From NCBI GenBank assembly GCA_946482365.1, contig CAMLQY010000009.1, positions 20,153-84,152 of the forward strand: DNA of 64,000 nucleotides, in the 5' to 3' direction. The stretch comes from an uncultured Actinomycetes bacterium. Its GTDB lineage: Bacteria; Actinomycetota; Thermoleophilia; Solirubrobacterales; 70-9. Position numbers and translations under genes: made by a program. The notes under the pieces were generated by a model. That model had not been told where the DNA came from and ran no database searches. It saw only the letters and a list, made by a program, of their open reading frames with translations. This document shows positions 7,996 to 16,738 of the stretch, piece by piece; the stretch's first letter is position 1, and each line of letters begins with the position of its first letter.

Positions 7996-8075
7996 TTTTT
8001 GCGGGGAGTAGGTGTGAATCCCCACGCTGTGCACGGATTTCTACCGATGAAAGTCCGTTCACATCTGGTTTACTG
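7996..8075 (+). ncRNA. Structured RNA leader, possibly cobalamin-riboswitch-like
   Basis: The stretch holds GGTGTGAATCC followed by CGCTGT and, further on, GATGAAAGTCCG, which recalls the conserved core of cobalamin riboswitches. Within it GGGGA/TCCCC can pair around the GGTG loop, and 8029-8041 pairs with 8049-8062 (twelve pairs, one mismatch, one bulge) around a 7-base loop. The CCCGC block and the B12 box are not convincing, so it could be another structured leader. It lies between two plus-strand genes, 110 bases before the small membrane protein. Confidence 0.35.
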
Positions 8076-8115
8076 CAAACCGAGTCTTTCACTTTGACTC
8101 TCCCACTGCCTTGTT

Positions 8116-8156
8116 GCGCCGGGACCGCTGTTTCGCAAGGCCAGCGGTTTCGGCGC
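8116..8156 (+). ncRNA. Long hairpin downstream of the structured leader
   Basis: 8116-8130 pairs with 8142-8156 over 15 positions (13 Watson-Crick plus two G-T) around an 11-base loop. No T-run follows. It sits 27 bases before the start of the small membrane gene and could be the expression platform of the leader, a terminator, or a ribosome-site blocker. Confidence 0.5.
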
Positions 8157-8182
8157 ATACAAGGGGGCCATACTCTCCAGAG

Positions 8183-8332
8183 ATGGCCACCCTCCTCCCC
8201 CTAGCGCATGCCACTCACTGGCTCTGGACTCTCTACGTCCCCCCGATCCTCATAGTCCTAGCCTCCATCGTCAGATCCAAGCTCTTGGAAAAGAGCACCG
8301 GCCGGGACAGGACCCGCGGCCGAAAGCGCTAG
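8183..8332 (+). CDS. Small single-pass membrane protein
   Basis: 49 aa: a short N terminus with LLPLAHATHW, one hydrophobic helix (about residues 13-28) and a strongly basic tail. The LLPLAHA motif is shared with the start of the large membrane protein encoded just upstream, which suggests functional association. The ATG at 8183 is preferred to the upstream start at 8111, which would begin inside the hairpin region. The stop overlaps that of convergent sufD by three to four bases. Confidence 0.6.
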   Translation: MATLLPLAHATHWLWTLYVPPILIVLASIVRSKLLEKSTGRDRTRGRKR

Positions 8333-9438
8333 AGGATCTCGGCGAGTCGCCGCTCCAGTGCGGCCGACACCTCGTCCCGCACCGGCCCCTCCGCAAGCCG
8401 TTCCACAAGCGACTCCAGAAACCCTTCGACGATCAGCGACTTTGCCTCGGCGGGGTCGAGGCCCCGCGAGGTGAGGTAGAAGAGCTGATCGCGGTCGATC
8501 TGGGCGACCGCTGCCGCGTGAGTGCAGCGCACGTCGTCGGCGAGGATCTCGAGCCCGGGGATCGCGTCTGCGTGGGCCTCTGTCGAGAGCAACAGGTTGC
8601 GGCACTCCTGGAAGGCGTCGGTCTGCTGGGCGCCGGGGTCGACTTTGATCATCCCGCGCCAGACCGCGGTCGCCCCGGCGGCGAGGACGCCGCGGAAGGC
8701 GAGGTCCGAGTTGGTGTTCGGCGCCGCGTGCTCCTGCGTGGTGTCGTAGTCGAGGTGCTGCCCGGCGCCGCCGGCGTAGCCGCCGGTTACCCGTGCCTCC
8801 GAGCCGGCGCCGGCGAGCTTGGTCTCCATCCGCACCTTCCCTCGCGCCGAGCCGAATCCGAGCGCGACCCACTCGAGCCGGCCGTCGCGCTCGACCTGTG
8901 CGCGCTGCGTGGCGAAGATCCAGGACGACTCGGAGACGTCCTGGGTGCTGGCGTAGCGAAGGGTGGCTCCCGGGCCGACGCTCAGCTCGACCACGGCGTT
9001 GAGCATGGCATCGACCTCGTCGCCGGGCGAGGACCAGTGCTCCCACACCTCGGCCTCGGCGCCCTCCTCGAGGACGACCAGCGTGCGCCAGCTGACGGCG
9101 GTGCCGCTGTGCTCGAGCGGGACCTCGATCCGGATCGGGTCGGCGACCCTGACTCCGCGCGGCACGTGGACGAGGACGCCGTCGCGCCGGGAGGCGTCGT
9201 TGCGGGCGACGAACGGGTCGCCGGTGTCGACCAGCGATCCAAGGGCTTCATCGAGGAGCTCGGCGTGGGACCCGGCCGCCTCGTCCAGCGAGACGACCGT
9301 CGCGCCCTCGGCTCCCTGGACCGAGGCCCCCACCGTTCCCGGCTCATAGGCGTCGAAGTCGAGGCCCGAGAGGTCGGTGAATTCCCACCCCTTCGCCTTC
9401 TGGTCGGGAAGGGGTGGAAGGGTGGCGAGCTCAGCCAA
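8329..9438 (-). CDS. sufD: Fe-S cluster assembly protein SufD
   Basis: 369 aa from a TTG at 9438, overlapping the end of sufB by 8 bases. The C-terminal two thirds are the parallel beta-helix core of SufBD proteins, with a block ending [34 protein letters not shown] in two parts that is characteristic. SufD pairs with SufB and the ATPase SufC in the SufBC2D scaffold complex. Its conserved His (in CTHAAAV) is present. The gene is last in the Rieske-sufB-sufD operon. Confidence 0.95.
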   Translation of the reverse strand: MAELATLPPLPDQKAKGWEFTDLSGLDFDAYEPGTVGASVQGAEGATVVSLDEAAGSHAELLDEALGSLVDTGDPFVARNDASRRDGVLVHVPRGVRVADPIRIEVPLEHSGTAVSWRTLVVLEEGAEAEVWEHWSSPGDEVDAMLNAVVELSVGPGATLRYASTQDVSESSWIFATQRAQVERDGRLEWVALGFGSARGKVRMETKLAGAGSEARVTGGYAGGAGQHLDYDTTQEHAAPNTNSDLAFRGVLAAGATAVWRGMIKVDPGAQQTDAFQECRNLLLSTEAHADAIPGLEILADDVRCTHAAAVAQIDRDQLFYLTSRGLDPAEAKSLIVEGFLESLVERLAEGPVRDEVSAALERRLAEIL

Positions 9439-10864
9439 TCGAGCCCTCCATCTGCAGCTCGATCAGGCGGTTGAGCTCGACCGCGTACTCCATCGGCAGC
9501 TCCTTGGTGACGGGCTCGATGAAGCCGTTGACGATCATCTTCGAGGCCTCCTCCTCGTCGAGGCCGCGACTCTGCAGGTAGAAGAGCTGCTCGTCGCCGA
9601 TCTTCGAGACGGTGGCCTCGTGCCCCACGTCGGCGTCGTTCTCGTCGATGCGGATCGTCGGATAGGTGTCCGAGCGGGAGTCCTCGTCGAGCAGCAGCGC
9701 GTCGCAGACGACCTTGGAGCGGGCCTCGGTCGCGCCGTCGGCGATCTCGAGCAGGCCGCGGTAGGTGCTGCGGCCGCCGTCCTTGGAGATCGACTTGGAG
9801 AAGATCGAGGACGAGGTGCGCGGCGCGGCGTGGATGATCTTGCCGCCCGCGTCCTGGTGCTGGCCGTCGCCGGCGAAGGCGATCGAGAGGATCTCGCCGT
9901 GGGCTTCGGGCCCGAGCAGGTAGATCGACGGGTACTTCATCGTCAGCTTCGACCCGAGGTTGCAGTCGACCCACTCCATCGTCGCCTTCTCCTGCGCGAC
10001 GGCGCGCTTGGTGACCAGGTTGTAGACGTTCTGCGACCAGTTCTGCACGGTGGTGTAACGGACGCGCGAGCTCGGCTTGCAGACGATCTCGACCACTGCG
10101 GAGTGCAGCGAGTCGGTCGAGTAAACCGGTGCCGTGCAGCCCTCGATGTAGTGGACGTCGGCGCCCTCCTCGCAGATGATCAGCGTGCGCTCGAACTGAC
10201 CCATGTTCTCGGTGTTGATCCGGAAGTAGGCCTGCAACGGCATCTCCACCTCGACCCCGGCCGGGACGTAGACGAAGGAGCCGCCCGACCACACCGCCGA
10301 GTTGAGCGCCGCCAGCTTGTTGTCGTTGGGCGGGATCACCGTCGCCCAGTACTCGCGCACGAGGTCCTCGTGCTCGCGCAGCGCCGTGTCCATGTCGGTG
10401 AAGATCACGCCCTGGGCCTCGAGCTTCTCGTTGACCTGGTGGTAGACGACCTCGGACTCGTACTGGGCGCCCACTCCGGAGAGGAATTTGCGCTCCGCCT
10501 CGGGGATGCCGAGCCGGTCGAAGGTGTTCTTGATGTCCTCCGGGACCTCGCTCCAGTCGCGGCTGTTCTTTTCGGAGGCGCGGACGAAGTAGTGGATGTC
10601 TTCGAAGTCGATCTGGGCGAGGTTGCCGCCCCAGGTGGGGGTCGGGCGCGAGTAGAAGTGCTCCAGCGCCTTGAGGCGGAAGTCGCGCATCCACTGCGGC
10701 TCGTCCTTGTACTCGGAGATCGATTCGACCACCTCGCGGCTGAGGCCCTTTGGCGCCTTGTAGGCGTATCCGGTCTCGGAGTCGTGAAAGCCGAACTTCT
10801 CCTTGTAGTCGGCGTTGATGCCGGCGAGCTCTCTTTTCTCCGCTACGACCTCGGGTGTAGCCAT
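9431..10864 (-). CDS. sufB: Fe-S cluster assembly protein SufB
   Basis: 477 aa from the ATG at 10864, two bases after the Rieske stop; a longer reading to 11005 runs antisense-like into the Rieske gene and is not real. SufB hallmarks include the [11 protein letters not shown] region, the [11 protein letters not shown] segment and the C-terminal [19 protein letters not shown]. SufB is the main scaffold on which [Fe-S] clusters are built from sulfide delivered by SufS/SufU and iron. Length and content match the family. Confidence 0.97.
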   Translation of the reverse strand: MATPEVVAEKRELAGINADYKEKFGFHDSETGYAYKAPKGLSREVVESISEYKDEPQWMRDFRLKALEHFYSRPTPTWGGNLAQIDFEDIHYFVRASEKNSRDWSEVPEDIKNTFDRLGIPEAERKFLSGVGAQYESEVVYHQVNEKLEAQGVIFTDMDTALREHEDLVREYWATVIPPNDNKLAALNSAVWSGGSFVYVPAGVEVEMPLQAYFRINTENMGQFERTLIICEEGADVHYIEGCTAPVYSTDSLHSAVVEIVCKPSSRVRYTTVQNWSQNVYNLVTKRAVAQEKATMEWVDCNLGSKLTMKYPSIYLLGPEAHGEILSIAFAGDGQHQDAGGKIIHAAPRTSSSIFSKSISKDGGRSTYRGLLEIADGATEARSKVVCDALLLDEDSRSDTYPTIRIDENDADVGHEATVSKIGDEQLFYLQSRGLDEEEASKMIVNGFIEPVTKELPMEYAVELNRLIELQMEGSIG

Positions 10865-10866
10865 GG

Positions 10867-11199
10867 TCACTCGACCTCCAGGGTGATCGTGTCGTCCACG
10901 ACGGCTGTCGTGAACGTCTGCACCGGGGCGAAGGCTGGAAGCGTCTTCGGCCTGCCGGTGCTCAGGTCGAAGAGGGAGCCGTGGCGCGGGCACTCCACCG
11001 TGCATGACGCGGCGTCGAACTCGCCCTCGGCGAGCGGCCCGTCGTCGTGCGAGCAGCGGTCCTCGATCGCGTAGAGGGTGCCCTCGCAGTTGAAGACGCC
11101 GATCTTGCGCCCGTCGTGCTCGACCAGGCGCATCGCACCCGGGGGCAGCTCGGCCGCCGGGCAGACGCTGATCGTGCTTGTGGTTGTGCTGTCCGTCAC
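10867..11199 (-). CDS. Rieske [2Fe-2S] ferredoxin of the suf operon
   Basis: 110 aa from a GTG at 11199; the longer frame up to 12021 is the shadow of the glyoxalase gene. The Rieske ligands are intact: Cys49-Ser-His51 and Cys70-Pro-Arg-His73, with GSLFDLSTG following. Small stand-alone Rieske proteins of this kind (often labelled non-haem iron oxygenase ferredoxin subunit) are regular members of actinobacterial suf operons, where they may donate electrons for cluster assembly; that role is inferred. It is the first gene of the operon. Confidence 0.9.
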   Translation of the reverse strand: MTDSTTTSTISVCPAAELPPGAMRLVEHDGRKIGVFNCEGTLYAIEDRCSHDDGPLAEGEFDAASCTVECPRHGSLFDLSTGRPKTLPAFAPVQTFTTAVVDDTITLEVE

Positions 11200-11200
11200 G

Positions 11201-11226
11201 TTATTCCTAGTGTCCTTGTCGGATTT
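11201..11226 (-). promoter_or_regulatory. Possible Rrf2/IscR-type site upstream of Rieske-sufBD
   Basis: On the minus strand the pattern CCGAC-N5-CA-N-TAGGA is shared with the box upstream of the Rrf2-sufC operon (15089-15111). TAGGAATAA could also serve as a -10 element just before the GTG start. The palindrome is weaker here than at the Rrf2 gene. Confidence 0.35.
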
Positions 11227-11277
11227 TAGCGACGTGAGAGGATCGCAGACCACGGCCTTCGACGAATGGAGAGCAGC

Positions 11278-12063
11278 ATGAGCGAGAGAACGAGCTACGA
11301 GCCAGGCACCCCGTGCTGGGTGGACCACGCCTCGCCGGACCTGGACGCCTCGATCGAGTTCTACGGGGCTCTTTTCGGCTGGGACGTCCCGGAGAGCGAG
11401 ATCGCCGAGCAGACCGGGGGCTACCGCCGCGCGACCAAGGCGGGCGTGGACGTCGCCGGGATGATGCCGCTGATGCAGGAGGGGCAGCCCCCGGCCTGGA
11501 GCAGCTACGTCTCGGTTGCCGACGCCGAGGCCACCGCGACGGCCGTGAAAGAGGCCGGGGGAAGCGTGATCGCCGAGCCGATGGACGTCTTGGGCCTCGG
11601 TCACATGGCGGTCTTCTCCGACCCCGGCGGGGCAGTCTTCGGGATCTGGCAGCCGGGCACGTTCCTCGGCGCCGGCCTCGTCAACGAGCCCGGCGCCCTC
11701 GCCTGGAACGAACTCAACACGCGCGACCTCGGGGGCGCCAAGTCCTTCTACGGCGCCGTCTTCGGCTGGGGCTTCGAAGAGAACGACATGGGGGAGGCGG
11801 GCAAGTACACGACGATCACCCTCGGCGGCAACCCGGTCGGCGGCATCCTCGACATGGGCGAACGCCAGGTGCCGGAGGAGATCCCGCCCCACTGGCTGGC
11901 CTACTTCGCAGTCGAGGACGCCGATGCGACCATCGACCTGGCCAAGCAGCGCGGCGGCGACGTGATGATGGGCCCGGTCGACATCCCCGTCGGCCGCTTC
12001 GCCATCCTCACCGACCCGCACGGCGCGGCCTTCGCCGTGATCGCGCTCAGCGAAGAGAGCTAG
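11278..12063 (+). CDS. Two-domain VOC (glyoxalase/bleomycin-resistance-like) protein
   Basis: 261 aa from the ATG at 11278, chosen over 11266 because GGAG lies six bases upstream. Two tandem vicinal-oxygen-chelate domains occupy about residues 10-130 and 135-258; each begins with a xWxEL/CWVDH-type strand and contains the FYGxxFGW motif. This layout matches actinobacterial VOC proteins often annotated as glyoxalases or hydroxylases, with unknown substrate. It sits alone on the plus strand between the two suf operons and ends opposite sufU, separated by a 21-bp-stem hairpin. Confidence 0.85.
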   Translation: MSERTSYEPGTPCWVDHASPDLDASIEFYGALFGWDVPESEIAEQTGGYRRATKAGVDVAGMMPLMQEGQPPAWSSYVSVADAEATATAVKEAGGSVIAEPMDVLGLGHMAVFSDPGGAVFGIWQPGTFLGAGLVNEPGALAWNELNTRDLGGAKSFYGAVFGWGFEENDMGEAGKYTTITLGGNPVGGILDMGERQVPEEIPPHWLAYFAVEDADATIDLAKQRGGDVMMGPVDIPVGRFAILTDPHGAAFAVIALSEES

Positions 12064-12085
12064 AAGGACCCAAGCGCCTGAAAGC

Positions 12086-12132
12086 TTCCGGTGCGCCTTT
12101 GCCCCGTATGGCGGGGCAAAGGCGCACCGGAA
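12086..12132. terminator. 21-bp perfect inverted repeat between convergent genes
   Basis: 12086-12106 and 12112-12132 are perfect reverse complements around a 5-base loop (TATGG). It lies in the 75-base gap between the convergent VOC gene and sufU and would terminate in both directions. The lack of a T-run is usual for hairpin terminators in GC-rich genomes. Confidence 0.75.
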
Positions 12133-12138
12133 CGGCGG

Positions 12139-12564
12139 TCAGATCTCTGCCGCCTCCGCTGGGTCGCCGGCTTCGCCCTCGTCCTCCCATTCGGCGGGCT
12201 GGCCGAGGCTGGCGCTCTTCACGACCTTGAGGCCGAGCATCGCGCACTTCATCCGCGTCGCCGAGATCTCGATGCCGAGCAGGTCGAGGACGAACTCCTT
12301 CGGCAGCCGCAGCAGCTCCTCACGCGTCTTGCCGGCCAGCTCGTCGGTCAGCAGCGAGGTCGCCGCGGTCGAGATCGCGCACCCCTTGCCGTCGAAGGCG
12401 ATCTCTGCCACCCGCCCCTCGTCGTCGAGCCGGATCGTCACGTGCTGCTCGTCGCCGCAGAACGGGTTCGTGTCCTCGAACTCGAGGTCGGGCTTTTCCA
12501 GGCGACCGAAGTTGTGCGGCCGCTTGTAGTGCTCGAGGATCTGGTCGCGGTAGAGCTCGTCCAT
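12139..12564 (-). CDS. sufU: Sulfur-transfer/scaffold protein SufU
   Basis: 141 aa. The zinc/sulfur-transfer residues of SufU are visible: Cys36 with Asp38 (NPFCGD), Cys62 (GKGCAIS) and Cys107 (MKCAML). In Gram-positive Suf systems SufU accepts persulfide sulfur from SufS and passes it to SufB. It starts on the last base of the sufS stop codon (TGATG), so the two are translationally coupled. The acidic C-terminal tail after residue 125 is low in complexity. Confidence 0.95.
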   Translation of the reverse strand: MDELYRDQILEHYKRPHNFGRLEKPDLEFEDTNPFCGDEQHVTIRLDDEGRVAEIAFDGKGCAISTAATSLLTDELAGKTREELLRLPKEFVLDLLGIEISATRMKCAMLGLKVVKSASLGQPAEWEDEGEAGDPAEAAEI

Positions 12565-13801
12565 CAGAGGCCGAAGACCTTGCGCGCGTCGTGGAGGCCC
12601 TCGACCAGGCGGTCGATCTCCTCGGGCGTGGTGTAGACGCCGAAGCTTGCCCGGGCGGTGGCGGCGATGCCGAGGCGGTCCATCAGCACCTGGGCGCAGT
12701 GGTGGCCGGCGCGGACCGCGACGCCGTGGCGGTCGAGGATCTCGGAGACGTCGTGGGCGTGTACGCCCTCCAGCTCGAAGGAGACCGGGCCGATGCGCCC
12801 GGGGCCGGCCAGCGGCCCGAACACCCGCAGCCCCGGCACCTCGGCCAGCTTCTCCAGCGCATACGCGGTGATCTCACGCTCATGCTCGCGCACTGCCTCC
12901 ATGCCCAGGCCGTCCAGCCAGCGCAGCGCCGATGCCATGCCGATCGCCTGGGCGATCGCGGGCGTTCCCGCCTCGAAGCGCGCGGGAGGGTCGGCGTAGG
13001 TCGTGCCCTCGCGCGTCACCTTGCGGATCATCGAGCCACCGCCGAGGAAGGGCGGCATCGTCCGCAGCAGGTCGAGCTTCGTCCAGAGTGCCCCGATCCC
13101 GGTCGGCGCGTAGAGCTTGTGGCCGGTGACGGCGTAGAAGTCGACCCCCAGCTCGCCGACGTCGACCGGCAGCTTCGGCGCCGCCTGCGCACCGTCGGCG
13201 AGGACCAGCGCACCGGCCGCGTGGGCCAGCCGGGCAATCTCGGCCAGCGGGGTTTCGGTGCCGAGCACGTTGGAGACGTGCGTGACGGCGACCAGCTTCG
13301 GCCCGTGTCCCAGCAACGCCTCGTAGGCCTCCATGTCGAGCAGCCCGTCCTCGCCGACCGGCACCCACTCGATCTCGGCACCCGTCCGCTCCGCCAGCTG
13401 CTGCCAGGGGACGATGTTGGAGTGGTGCTCCATCTCGGTGAGCACGATGCGGTCGCCCTCGCCGACGTTTGCGTCCCCCCAGGCACGGGCGACCAAGTTG
13501 ATCGCCTCGGTCGCGTTGCGCACGAAGACGACCTCGCGCCGGTCGGCGGCGCCAAGGTGGTCGGCGACCGTCGCCCTGGCGCCCTCGTAGGCCGCCGTCG
13601 CCTCCGCCGAGAGCGTGTGCGAGCCGCGATGGACGTTGGAGTGGTGACTGCGCTCGTAGCGGTCGACGGCCTGGATCGAGGCCAGCACCCGCTGCGAGCT
13701 GGCGCCGCTGTCGAGGTAGGCGACCGGCCGCCCGTGGACCTCCCGCTCGAGCGCGGGGAACGCCGCGCGGACCTTCTCGATCGGGAAGGCGCTCGTCACG
13801 G

Positions 13802-13805
<4 letters not shown>
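12564..13805 (-). CDS. sufS: Cysteine desulfurase SufS
   Basis: 413 aa, GTG start overlapping the sufC stop as GTGA. This is a group II (SufS-type) PLP enzyme: the Schiff-base lysine lies in TGHKLYAPTG (about Lys230) and the persulfide Cys in RAGHHCAQ (about Cys371). It converts cysteine to alanine and delivers sulfur through SufU to the SufBC2D complex. Cysteine would be supplied by the CysO pathway encoded 5 kb away. Confidence 0.97.
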
Positions 13806-14572
<767 letters not shown>

Positions 14573-14602
14573 TCCGTTTCTGGGTTTTGGAAGGTCTGCC
14601 CG

Positions 14603-15079
14603 TCAGGCGGCCGTGCCGACCGGGGCCCGGCGCTCGCCGACGGGGCCGGGGCCGGCGAACTCCACCAGCTCCGCCAGCGTGGTGCCCGACAGGGCTTTGG
14701 TGACGCCGCCCTGCACGCGCGTCCAGAGCAGCTTCGTCGCGCAGGCGCGGTCGCCGTCGTCCTCGTGCGAGCAGAGCACTTTGCCGTCGGGCGAGTCGTG
14801 GAAGCACTCCATCGGGGCGATCTGCCCTTCCAGGGCTTCGACGACCGCGTCCATCGTGATCTCCCCGGCGGGTTTCGCCAGGCGGTAGCCGCCGTGGGCT
14901 CCCCGGGTCGAGGTGACGAGGCCCGCCTTGCGCAGTTTCGCCACCAGGTGCTCGAGGTAGGAGAGCGGCAGGCGCTCCGCCTCGGCGACGGCGCTGAGCG
15001 AGATCGGCATCGAGCCGGGCTGGCGGCCCAGCTCGACCATCAGGCGGACGCCGTACTCGGCTTTGGTCGAGAACAACAT
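14603..15079 (-). CDS. Rrf2 family regulator (IscR/SufR-like)
   Basis: 158 aa. The N-terminal winged helix (STKAEYGVRLMVELG, then the recognition wing RGAHGGYRLAKP) is typical of Rrf2 proteins. Three cysteines (ECFH, VLCS, RACATKLLW) lie where IscR binds [2Fe-2S], but the spacing between the first two is wider than in IscR and the His of IscR's CxxH is Lys here. As first gene of the sufCSU operon it probably senses Fe-S status and represses suf genes, and perhaps the cysteine genes. An IscR type-1-like box lies immediately upstream, implying autoregulation. Confidence 0.9.
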   Translation of the reverse strand: MLFSTKAEYGVRLMVELGRQPGSMPISLSAVAEAERLPLSYLEHLVAKLRKAGLVTSTRGAHGGYRLAKPAGEITMDAVVEALEGQIAPMECFHDSPDGKVLCSHEDDGDRACATKLLWTRVQGGVTKALSGTTLAELVEFAGPGPVGERRAPVGTAA

Positions 15080-15088
15080 GGGATCTAA

Positions 15089-15111
15089 ATCCTACTGAAG
15101 CAGTCGGTTAT
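15089..15111 (-). promoter_or_regulatory. IscR type-1-like operator upstream of Rrf2-sufCSU
   Basis: On the minus strand ATAACCGACTG followed by CTTCAGTAGGAT gives the arms ACTG/CAGT with a 3-base centre and CCGAC/GTAGG flanks. It agrees with the E. coli IscR type-1 box at most positions, judged from memory of the consensus. It ends ten bases before the regulator's ATG, suiting autorepression. Confidence 0.5.
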
Positions 15112-15127
15112 ACGGCCGCGCCGCGGC

Positions 15128-15760
15128 TCAGGGCTCGATCAGGCCGCGGCGGATCGCGTAGCGCACCAGCTCGACCCGGTCGCGCATGCCGAGCTTGCGC
15201 ATCGCGTTGGCGCGGTGGTTCTCGACCGTCTTCTCGGAGAGGTGGAGGATCTCGGCGATCTGCTTCGTCGTGTTCGCCTCGGCGACGAGCTTGACGATCT
15301 CCTCCTCGCGCGGGGTCAGCTCCTCCTCGCCGCTGGAGCCGCGCTCGAGCACGTCCTTGATCAGCGTCCGCTGCGCCTCGGGGGTGAGGAAGGGCTCGCC
15401 GCGCTCGACCGCCCGGATCGCCGCCAGCAGGTCGGTGTCGGCCTGCGCCTTCAGCACGTAGCCCGAGGCCCCGGCCTTGAGCGCCTCGAAGAGGTAGCGC
15501 TCGTCGTCGTGCATGGAGAGGATCAGCACCGAGATGTCCGGCGCCTGGAGCTTGATCTCCCGCGTCGCCTGCAGCCCGGTCAGCTTCGGCATCTTCACGT
15601 CGAGGATCGCCAGGTCGGGACGCTCGCGCAGCGCCAGGTCGCGCGCCTCGGCGCCGTCGGCGGCCTCGCCCACCACCTCGATGTCGGCCTGGCGCTCCAG
15701 CAGCAGCCGGATCCCGGAGCGGACGATCCCGTGGTCGTCTGCGATCAGCACGCGCAACAT
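15128..15760 (-). CDS. NarL/FixJ-type response regulator
   Basis: 210 aa. The receiver domain (about residues 1-120) has the acidic pair Asp8/Asp9, the phospho-acceptor Asp54 (LAILDVKMP) and the conserved Lys (YVLKA). A LuxR-type HTH follows (LTPREEEIVKLVAEANTTKQIAEILHLSEKTVENHRANAMRKLG split over residues 148-190). The matching HisKA_3 kinase is encoded 1 kb upstream on the same strand, but an AbiEi/DUF559 gene now lies between them in the opposite direction. Confidence 0.95.
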   Translation of the reverse strand: MLRVLIADDHGIVRSGIRLLLERQADIEVVGEAADGAEARDLALRERPDLAILDVKMPKLTGLQATREIKLQAPDISVLILSMHDDERYLFEALKAGASGYVLKAQADTDLLAAIRAVERGEPFLTPEAQRTLIKDVLERGSSGEEELTPREEEIVKLVAEANTTKQIAEILHLSEKTVENHRANAMRKLGMRDRVELVRYAIRRGLIEP

Positions 15761-15798
15761 GCGGTGAGTCTGGCACTCAAGGGGGGCGAGAACGGCCG

Positions 15799-15841
15799 CA
15801 TTGGCGACTTATCCGTGAAATGGACGGAAAAGTCGCCAATG
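15799..15841. promoter_or_regulatory. Long inverted repeat enclosing the start codon of the DUF559 gene
   Basis: CATTGGCGACTT (15799-15810) pairs perfectly with 15830-15841, and TCCGT (15812-15816) with ACGGA (15824-15828); the 7-base loop holds the ATG at 15820. As DNA it could be an operator bound by the AbiEi-like N-terminal domain; as RNA it would sequester the start codon. Confidence 0.55.
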
Positions 15842-16728
15842 GAACAGCGCGGATCGCCGAAATCGCCCGCTCACAGCATGGAGTCGTTTCGATTGCGCAG
15901 CTGCGAGCAGTGGGGATCAGCGACGACGCGGTGAGAGCGCGAGCTCTTTGCGGCCATCTCCATCGTGTTCACCGCGGGGTCTACGCCGTTGGGCACGTGG
16001 GCTTGTCCCTGAAGGGCCGATGGTTCGCCGCTGTGCTGGCGATTGGACGAGGGCCACACCGTGCTGGAGAGACCGTTCTCGACTACTGGGGAGCTGCGGT
16101 GAGCCACCGGAGCGCGGCGGCGCTCTGGGAGCTCCTGCCAGTGTCTGATGCCCCCACCGACATCATCGTGGGCGGAACCGGAGGACGTGCCACGCGAACG
16201 GGTATCCGCGTTCACCGTGCAGTTTCCCTGGTTGCCGCAGAGGTAACGCTCCGTCACGGCATCCCGGTAACGAGTCCGTCGCGAACCATCTCCGATCTTC
16301 GTCGTGCGGCATCCGGACGCAGGGTGGGGAAGAGGTCTGCTTGGGAGCTGCGCAAGGCAATCCGGCAAGCGAACGTGCTCGACCTGCCGATCGACGCCGA
16401 GGACCGGGCGGATCGCACTCGCAGCGATCTGGAGCAGGCCTTCCTCGCGATCTGCAGGCGCCATCGCTTGTCGCGGCCCGAGGTCAACGTTCGCGTCGGT
16501 CCGTTCCTCGTCGATTTCCTTTGGCGCCAGGAGCGACTGGTGGTCGAAACGGATGGCTACCGATATCACCGTGGTCGCCAGGCCTTCCAGGACGACCGTG
16601 GTCGTGAGCTCGAGCTGATGCGGCGCGGTTACGGCGTCTTGCGTCTTTCCGAAGCACAGATCGACGAGGCGCCGAAGTCCGTGGGGGAGGTTCTCGGCGC
16701 TGAGCTCCGTAGGCGCCGGGATGCCTGA
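15820..16728 (+). CDS. AbiEi-type antitoxin domain fused to DUF559 (Vsr-like) domain
   Basis: 302 aa. Residues about 10-60 form the winged-helix AbiEi_4-type antitoxin domain (HGVVSIAQLRAVGISDDAV). The C-terminal 100 residues form a DUF559 PD-(D/E)xK-like nuclease fold: VDFLW, then LVVETDGYRYH and a final RGYGVLRLS strand, with the acidic pair Asp/Glu-x-Asp visible. No paired AbiEii toxin is adjacent. The only in-frame start lies within the loop of a long hairpin. Base composition is slightly less GC-biased than its neighbours, and it splits a two-component pair, both fitting insertion by transfer. Function is unproven. Confidence 0.8.
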   Translation: MDGKVANGTARIAEIARSQHGVVSIAQLRAVGISDDAVRARALCGHLHRVHRGVYAVGHVGLSLKGRWFAAVLAIGRGPHRAGETVLDYWGAAVSHRSAAALWELLPVSDAPTDIIVGGTGGRATRTGIRVHRAVSLVAAEVTLRHGIPVTSPSRTISDLRRAASGRRVGKRSAWELRKAIRQANVLDLPIDAEDRADRTRSDLEQAFLAICRRHRLSRPEVNVRVGPFLVDFLWRQERLVVETDGYRYHRGRQAFQDDRGRELELMRRGYGVLRLSEAQIDEAPKSVGEVLGAELRRRRDA

Positions 16729-16738
16729 GGGGACGGGG

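Noticed and set aside
8982..10694. 570-codon minus-strand frame across sufB and sufD
   Set aside because: Out-of-frame shadow of sufB/sufD on the same strand; Arg/Pro-rich with no domain.
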